Positions 57,277 through 64,000 of a stretch of DNA of 64,000 nucleotides are shown here, piece after piece; positions within the stretch are counted from its first letter, which is position 1; each line of letters begins with the position of its first letter. The position numbers and the translations under genes are program-made. Origin of the DNA: Toxoplasma gondii ME49. Its lineage: Eukaryota; Apicomplexa; Conoidasida; Eucoccidiorida; Sarcocystidae. The stretch covers positions 913,874-977,873 of the forward strand of contig NC_031478.1 of assembly GCF_000006565.2 (NCBI RefSeq). Direction: 5' to 3'. The notes under the pieces are model-generated. The model was not told the DNA's origin, searched no databases, and saw only the letters and a list, made by a program, of their open reading frames with translations.

Positions 57277-60079
57277 AGAGAGGAGAGAAGAATGAGGAAA
57301 GGGTGTGAGCACGGCCTAGACAATCTGTGGTGGGAGAAGAAGAAGCAGCGGTTAGAGAGAGAAATGCATCGGTGAAATACGCTTGACAGGGCGCCGGATC
57401 GTGTCCAGTGCTCCTCGCCCGGAGGTCGTTAGCGCAAACAAGCGGTGAACTCCGCTCGAACACGAATCCACAGAGGCACTCGCCTTGTCGTGTGCATGCG
57501 AAAATGCGCACATACTTCTGAGGGGAAGAACTAGCCCGACATCGTCCGGTTGAATCTGGTTCCTCTCTCCCACACGGCGTTGAGCCGCTGGCGCCGGCGG
57601 GAACGACAAGCGGAAGGGAAGGCTCTCCCCAGAGAGTGTTCTCAACAACAATCTTCGTTGACTCAGAGAAGAACACGAAACGAAACACACACGGGGAAAA
57701 AAGAGAACTGGGAGTCGTTCCGTTATTTTTCATTTCTCGATGCTGCTATGCGAGGAGGCAAGATCGCGACTGCGCCTGTGCGTACACTGCAGAAGCGCGC
57801 ATGCAGCAGAAACCACGTGCTCAATTCCTTCTGTTGAACTACATTTTCTTTGCTGCAAGGAGAGGAATGAAAAACGTTGAGGCGCCTCTCCCTGTCCGAT
57901 GCGTTTCCACACACTTATGAGAGGCTAACTTTGCTGGACACAGTTTGCCGAGGTCTCTACATGCGACGTCGATGCTCCGCGACACGCGTGTGCGCTTTGA
58001 AAGCGTCCTCCAAGGCAGCCGCCACATTGCCTAGGCACGGCGTGAGCGAAACCTCACACTCATTAAGATCTTAGTGTCTTTGCAGACTGTGTCAGGCCAC
58101 CAGGGCCTTTCCTCGTTGCAGATGGGAACGACACGATCGCATCACTTCTCTCCGAAAGCCACGAAAGCCACGACCAATGTAGATAGAGATCTTCTGGCAG
58201 AAGGTAAAGGTCGACATATGCGTCTTTCTGTACGTACGTACATTTCCGAAGTAGTACTGTTGAAGGCACTTTACACACACCGGGTGTGTGTGTGTGTGTG
58301 TGTGTGTGAAGCCTTCCATCTATGTATGTCAACTTAGGCGTACCTACATGTATATATATTTTTTGTACGTATATCGTGGGTTTTTGTGAGATTGCGCATT
58401 ATTTGGAGAGGACTTGCTCGCTCAGACACACTGTTGTACGTGTGTGTCGCGTTTTCGGTATCATTTCTGTCTCTTAATTTTAGTGATCCGTTTGCAGAAA
58501 AAAAGCCTGAGTGTCTGCGCCGCTTGGTCTAGGCCTTCCTCACTGCAGCCGTGGCAGGACAGCACAACCACTGGACTATTCGCTGGGAACCGATCGCATG
58601 GGGCTCACCCACAGATCCTGAAGGCCGCGTGTCTCTGTTGGAAATAGACAACTGTCTCATCGTTTGCATGCGCACAAAAAACTCAAGAACGTGTGTAGCC
58701 GCTCTGGTCTGCTTTGGTAGAGCAGGCCGGGAGCGAGCGGCTGGCTCCACTCGGGGTTACGGGTTTACCTATAGAGGCACTTAAGATCTATAGTTTTTCG
58801 CTTGTGCGAACTGATATTTCGCCTTGTATCACCGTCGTGATTTCTGGCGGTCGGGCCGAGGACTGGAAAACGCTTCTCCTTCGTCTGCCGATTGCGCGTC
58901 TCGTGTCTCCGCTCCGGCCTCTCTCCGTGCCGTGTGCCGCGTCGGCTGTTTCAATCCGAGGCTCACGGGGGTGTTTTATTCTCCTTTGTTTTGGCTTTGC
59001 TGAGCACATCCTCGGACGAGAGTTTCGTTGGTAGTCTCGCTTCGAGTTCTCCAATTTTTTTCGCTTGCGTCTGAACATCTTGCGTCTGTGATGATTCGCT
59101 CATTTGCGTCCCCACAAAAAGTGCCTTGGCTCGGCTAGAACTAGGGAACACGCGACATCCACTTCGAGACGCGGCACTTTATGGGGTACTTGCTCTTCGC
59201 TTCGTTTTTTTAACCACAATGGAAGACAAGGTGTCTTTCTTTCTCCTCGATTTTGTCGCCTTGTGTCGAGGCCGGTCTCGCATGGAGGGGGGGTTTTCCG
59301 CGTATTTTCGCGTCTCTCTTTTTTGTAGTGGCAGAGGTGTTTGACGTAACCCAGAAAGGCTTTTTCACAGAGAAATACACATGTGCGCAATTTTTGCGAG
59401 AGATAGTGCTCTAAAGGGTTAGCCATCGCACGGCAAAAAAAAGCGATATAGGTACATACGTGGGGATGCGCTCACGTGGTTTCGTCCCTGGTTTCTTGTA
59501 GACCTTTTTTATTTCGTCTCGTCGCGTCACGAGAAGCCCAGCGGCTGTCCAGTCTTTCATCCGTTCCACGCTCTCTAGGGGAGAAAGAAGCTAGAGAAAT
59601 AGTTCCACACAAGGGAACCTGCCGACAGGTGCCGCGACCGACAGCCGTTTAGGGAATTAGTAATAATCCGGTTATGCACAGCTACGCGTGCTTCTGCATA
59701 GATCTTTCTAGTCGCTGTTCTTTGTTAGGCTACCAGGTGCGCGACCGAAGTGGTTTGACCCGGTCGCAAAGAACGGAGAAAGTAGTAGTCTGCGTCTTTG
59801 AGATTCTTGTGTGTCGGCCGGTGTCCCCTTCTCCGTTTTGTCGGCGCGGTTTCTCACAAGATCTCGCAGCGCAGCGTAGGGACACTTCTGGCGTGAACAC
59901 TACACTGGCATGTGGCCGTATACGTGTGCAGTTGACGGGTTCGGGTGTCGTCCGATCGGTGTATTTCCATAGATCTGTATATTTGTGCGGAACCCTGTGG
60001 TCGTATTGCCAGTAGTCTGCCGTCAGATCCCAAGTTTTTCGGTGCAGACTTGTTTCGCGCTCGTTTGTAAGTCGTAAAG
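57277..60079. other. Divergent promoter region between SET gene and sphingomyelin-synthase-like gene
   Basis: No gene supported. It should hold two promoters and 5' UTRs reading outward. It contains a (TG)n microsatellite at about 58283-58308. Short open frames on both strands show no recognisable protein. Confidence 0.55.
58283..58308. repeat. (TG)n microsatellite
   Basis: About 26 bases of alternating G and T, with a short (CA) run just before it that could pair with it as a hairpin (ACACAC-CGG-GTGTGT). Confidence 0.93.
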
Positions 60080-61975
60080 ATGATGACACCTGAATGCGGA
60101 GATTCGCCGGCGTGGTCTCACAGTATCTCCGGTAACGCTTCCATCAACGGAGATCCTTCGTGTGTCGATGCCGCCACCGGAGAGGATCCAACGGAGCTGC
60201 GGTGCTACTACATCGATGTGGCTTTCGATTGTGTGAGCGAAGTAAACACGACGTCCACCGAGACGAAGATGCTGTCCAAGTTATGGGGGGATGAATCGTT
60301 CTCTGTTTCAGAAGCCGACGGGAGAGCGGATCTTCCGGCCCCTAAACAAAAACCAAGCTCAGAGATTGTCTCGCTGAAGAGGCAAGAAAGAGTTTCGCGT
60401 GTTGCGCGCCGGCTGTACGTGCATCTTCCTCGTTTGGTCAGGAGTCCAATGACCAGACTGCAAAAGAAGACAGAAAAGCGTGTTGTCGCTTCGCTTCCGT
60501 CACTGGCGAGGAGTGAAAGTGTTGTGACAGCAGACAGCACGGGTGAAGCGAGTTGCAGGCGCCTCAGCAGCGTAGGCGGCGCTCTATCTGCTTCGGGTTC
60601 GAGCCTAAAGAGATCATGCAGTCGAGGAAGAAGCCAGGCAGGAGGGAAGGTGTGTAGTTGTGAATCGATTTTTGGGGTGTTCACGTTGCGGGTTTTTTTG
60701 GCAGCATGCATCCTGATGCTCGCCCTTCTGATTCAGTTGGTCCTACTGGTTCTCGCGAGAAATCTACCCTTCGCACATCACAGTAAAGGCAGCGAAGTTG
60801 CCGCCGTGGTCTCAGAGCAGGTAACCGCCAAAGTCGGGGAGTTTGCCCAGCTCTCGCGAGCAGCACAACCACATGAGTTGTCAGGGGAGGACACTGCGGT
60901 CTCGTCGTCCTTCATAACGCTGCCAGAGTCTGGGTTTCGCGACGTAGAACGCGATGGTTTAGGCACGACTTCTCGCTTCCACCGTGCCGAGCCTGCTCCA
61001 AGAAGCGTCTTTGCATGCAACGTTGCATTCCTCATTTTTTTATTCTGCTCCGTCCTCCGCATGTACTTCCTGACTCCGAATCTTGCGTCGGCGGTGACGA
61101 TTCGCTTCTTCCTCTGCGTCTCTGTTGCCTTCCTTTTCCGCGGCTTGTCATGTCTGCTCTCGGCTTTGTCCAATCACTCCGCGGTCGAAAACAGAGAGAC
61201 CCAAAAAGACTTTTTCCCCCATATTGTTTTGGAAGCAACAGGCCTCTGGATATTTGGGGGCGAAGCCGGCTCTCCTGTGACATCGCAGAAGCTGGTTCTG
61301 TGGATTCTTGTCTCTTTTTGGGGGTACTACACGAGCAAGCACGTGTTCTTAGCGTACATTGTAATCCCACTTGTGGCGGTCATTGTGTGCGTGATTCCTA
61401 CCACGGCCGCGTGCGATTTACCGGGACATGCGGCAGCGACGCTCTTTATTTCGTCCGTGTGTATCATATACCATCTGCTTCTAGACATCGCTGCACAACG
61501 GTACCTACGGACACAATCTTTTCGTCCTTCCGGCGGCTCGATTGCGGCGTTTTGCGGGCGGTACGTTGTGGGGGACGTTCTGATACGAGTCCTAGCCTTT
61601 TTAGAGGCGCTGCACTTGCGACTCGAGGGCGTGATGTGTGTCTCGTCGCCTACAGTCGTGGCGCATGTAAAGCTTCCGGATCGAGCGGAAGAGGAGTCTG
61701 TTTCCACTCCACACTCGACCCCGCACAGCCTCACATACGAGGACTTGGCTAGCCGCGTTGTCCTCGCGTACGCGGGAAGCGGCGATTTCGACGCGACAAA
61801 CTGCCGTCGAGCCTTCCTATGCTTGCTGAAGAAGGTGAAGGCGATCGGGGAACAGGAGAGATGCCGGGAAAGTGGAGGTGAAATACCCACAGCGGCTGAG
61901 TGCGAGATGGAGGTTTTCGCAGCTTCACACGCATACAGGTCGAATGTCAATGCCTCTCTAGAGTTAGGTGCGTGA
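60080..61975 (+). CDS. Polytopic membrane protein related to sphingomyelin synthase (PAP2_C fold)
   Basis: Sphingomyelin-synthase-family enzymes move a phospho-head group onto ceramide in the Golgi or plasma membrane. The 631-residue frame has a hydrophilic N-terminal 195 residues, TM1 at about 200-225 (FLAACILMLALLIQLVLLVL), a luminal loop, and at least four more spans from about 311. The segment IRFFLCVSVAFLFRGLSCLL (about 340) resembles the family's RRFFCIVGTLYLYR-C-IT segment. GYYTSKHV (H421) sits where the family has GDYLYSGHT, and YHLLLD (H465, D469) where it has HYTVD. The His-to-His spacing is 44 residues against 43 in human SMS1, so the catalytic His-His-Asp triad could be present, although the GD and SG residues are not conserved. 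The assignment rests on pattern only. The 3' end may be spliced: GTGCGT after 61967 to an acceptor before 62075, giving ELGFATGSLNETS. Confidence 0.6.
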   Translation: MMTPECGDSPAWSHSISGNASINGDPSCVDAATGEDPTELRCYYIDVAFDCVSEVNTTSTETKMLSKLWGDESFSVSEADGRADLPAPKQKPSSEIVSLKRQERVSRVARRLYVHLPRLVRSPMTRLQKKTEKRVVASLPSLARSESVVTADSTGEASCRRLSSVGGALSASGSSLKRSCSRGRSQAGGKVCSCESIFGVFTLRVFLAACILMLALLIQLVLLVLARNLPFAHHSKGSEVAAVVSEQVTAKVGEFAQLSRAAQPHELSGEDTAVSSSFITLPESGFRDVERDGLGTTSRFHRAEPAPRSVFACNVAFLIFLFCSVLRMYFLTPNLASAVTIRFFLCVSVAFLFRGLSCLLSALSNHSAVENRETQKDFFPHIVLEATGLWIFGGEAGSPVTSQKLVLWILVSFWGYYTSKHVFLAYIVIPLVAVIVCVIPTTAACDLPGHAAATLFISSVCIIYHLLLDIAAQRYLRTQSFRPSGGSIAAFCGRYVVGDVLIRVLAFLEALHLRLEGVMCVSSPTVVAHVKLPDRAEEESVSTPHSTPHSLTYEDLASRVVLAYAGSGDFDATNCRRAFLCLLKKVKAIGEQERCRESGGEIPTAAECEMEVFAASHAYRSNVNASLELGA

Positions 61976-64000
61976 ATGCATAGTTACATGTTTCCATTCC
62001 ATCAGAATTTCGTCAGTTGTAGGATTCATAGGCATATACATCAATATAATTTTTATTCGTCTTCTTTTAATCAGGCTTTGCAACTGGCTCTCTCAACGAG
62101 ACATCTTGAAGTTGCAGGCGGTCGCCGTCTTTCATAGGGTGTGTCGTATATTTCCAAACCTCCTTTCCTCTCTTTACTCTTAGTGGAAGTTTAGTAGTTT
62201 TGTCTCTGGTGAGGGAAAAGCGTGGGGTGGCAGTGCTCTTTTGGAATTTCGTCTTTCGGATGCAGTTCCTGAACCAATTTTTTCATGCCTTTTCCAATGA
62301 GCATTCAGGGGAATCAGGTCTGTACCTATCCACAAGCGTCCGTCTAGGGTGTGCGTTTCGGCTCGCTCGCGTTTTTCTACGCACGGGCATTTGTTTTACG
62401 CCTATGGCTGCGTCTCCGCGGGAAGAGACGTTTTACGACGACGGTCTGTCGGGCATGCCGTTGCTACCCCGAAGAACGTTCCTGGTAGAGAACAGAAGAC
62501 GAGAAGACGTGTGTGTTCCGGTCTGCCGTTTTGTGACACGAATGCAAGTGTCCCGCATCAGCAAACTATAGAGTCACCATGCTGCCGTGTGCGAGAGAGC
62601 CCCGACGCGAGCGAAGGGACTAGCGGATATCGGACGTAGTTCGGGTTTTCTTTCATGAAAGGGTGGAGGCGTTCAACGGTGTGGCCGTAGGCGTATTTTT
62701 TTAGTGGGAGAGTCCCCGTGAACAATGCACGATCGCGGAAAGCCAGAAGTCGCAACAGCGTGTTGCAGTGTACAAGTAGTTTTTCACGACGCTAGAAAGG
62801 TCAGGAGCGACTTACTACCTCGTGATTTTGCAGAGAAGTACAATTGATTATTTCGTCTCTACGAGGGCAGAGTGCTGCTCAGGCAACAATGGGAGCGGTC
62901 GTTTTGGACACGTAAAGGTGTACGGCAAGTAGCATGTACCGGAAGTGTTTGTGAAATGTTTCACACGTGTTCCGGTCGTTTTCTCTTTATACAGAGTCAC
63001 GTGAGCCAGACACGTCCCGTCTGTTACACGTCGTGAAGCGTGGGTCGGTTCTTCAGGGAGAAAGGGTCACGAACGGCAACAATTTCCAGTTGCACAGTTG
63101 AGACGTTTCCGCCCTGCAGTTTAGTGGAGACACACACTGAAGTTATATGATCTTTCTGTTGGTGTGAGCGAAGATACAGAAACAATGCGGCCTTCTCCAC
63201 AGCACTGGCAGACGGAAGAAGTGAGAGAAACAGTGAATAGGTGATCTGGGGAGATATCTCCTTGTGGGGAGAATGCGGGAGAGCGAAAGGCCGTCAAGGT
63301 ACAGGACCACAGTGGACGTCCTCCCGCATGTTGATTTTTACTGTCGTGCAGACACATGCGGGTGAACAAATACAAATTACATATATACGGCTGATCGTTT
63401 TCCGTATCGATATAGTGTCCTGTGTGAACCTCGGTCGAGCGTTCTAGAGTAGAGCCACGTGTGTGTGTATGCTATCAGACATGATCAGAAACCAGCATTG
63501 CTTGCATTTCCTGCAGAAGCGCTCCAATGCCTCTTGATGCTTTTTTTCTTCGTCTCCTCTTACCCCGGCCCGGAGGAGGAGTGCATGCGACTGCTTACGG
63601 TTCAGTTGTTTCGCGTTACTAGACGGCATTTGATACACAGTCAGCTACAACCGATGACCTCATACACATGACCTCACGCTCTTTAAAGCTTTGCGCCATA
63701 TATTTTTCAACACATGCTTTTCATATGTATGTATTTGAATGTATATACATGAATATGTACGAACACCCTCCTTGCTCTTTCACCAGTCATGTGTGGGCCA
63801 CATAAGCTTAGAATCAGCAGTAACACGACAGTCCTCGTTTATCTTCACGCTTTACCCATCGGGCCCGAGAACGTATATCTCTACACATTTACAGATGCAT
63901 TTACAAGTATCCCTTTCTCTAATTAGCCTCAGCATGTTGGTGGACGGGTAGCCGCAGCTTGGCGTTGGCGGTGACGACTGTCCACTGTCGAGGAAGAATC
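61976..64000. other. 3' flank to the end of the window
   Basis: Apart from the possible extra exon at 62075-62109, nothing supported. Open frames are short. The DNA is AT-richer than the coding regions and holds no long repeat. Confidence 0.55.
62075..62109 (+). other. Possible alternative last exon of the sphingomyelin-synthase-like gene
   Basis: A strong acceptor (TTTTTATTCGTCTTCTTTTAATCAG) ends at 62074. Joined in phase to a donor after 61967, it encodes GFATGSLNETS and a stop, replacing the last two residues of the unspliced frame. Supported only by splice signals and phase. Confidence 0.4.

Overview
The window is nuclear DNA of an apicomplexan, most likely a tissue-cyst-forming coccidian of the Toxoplasma / Neospora / Hammondia group. 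The evidence is as follows. Genes are intron-rich, with GTAAG/GTGAG donors and pyrimidine-NCAG acceptors. Proteins carry very long Ser-, Glu- or Lys-rich insertions. Intergenic DNA is dotted with (TA)n, (GA)n and (GT)n microsatellites. TGCATGC and (A/T)GAGACG-type promoter words occur. A plastid-type isoprenoid enzyme (IspH) has a long leader. I cannot fix the species from the sequence alone. There is no CRISPR array, transposon, rRNA or convincing tRNA.

Nine genes are supported, five of them reconstructed across several introns with consistent splice phases. Left to right: (+) 2401-7443 IWS1 transcription-elongation factor, 9 exons; (+) 10965-17301 DCP2 mRNA-decapping Nudix hydrolase, 2 exons and about 2025 residues; (-) 19566-23130 WDR83/MORG1 WD40 protein, 5 exons with one unresolved junction; (+) 27820-32320 AAAP-family amino-acid transporter with 11 membrane spans, 6 exons; (-) 34493-38281 apicoplast IspH/LytB, 4 exons; (+) 40136-43465 single-exon secretory or membrane protein of unknown function; (-) 45720-49677 TYW3 wybutosine-pathway methyltransferase, whose first exon lies more than 1 kb upstream; (-) 53140-57276 SET-domain lysine methyltransferase of the Rubisco-LSMT/SETD class, 3 exons; (+) 60080-61975 polytopic protein related to sphingomyelin synthase (PAP2_C fold).

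The arrangement gives shared divergent promoter regions at 23.1-27.8, 38.3-40.1 and 57.3-60.1 kb, and convergent 3' regions at 17.3-19.6, 32.3-34.5 and 43.5-45.7 kb. The genes do not form one pathway. Several act in RNA metabolism (IWS1, DCP2, WDR83, TYW3), which may be chance.

I did not find an obviously new multi-gene system. The points most worth following are: an exact 54-bp in-frame tandem duplication that copies an IWS1 splice donor; alternative 3' exons for DCP2 and the sphingomyelin-synthase-like gene; an IspH leader whose only strong hydrophobic segment lies about 165 residues from the N-terminus; a signal-like N-terminus on TYW3; and a sphingomyelin-synthase-like protein that keeps the His-His-Asp triad spacing but has a degenerate first motif.
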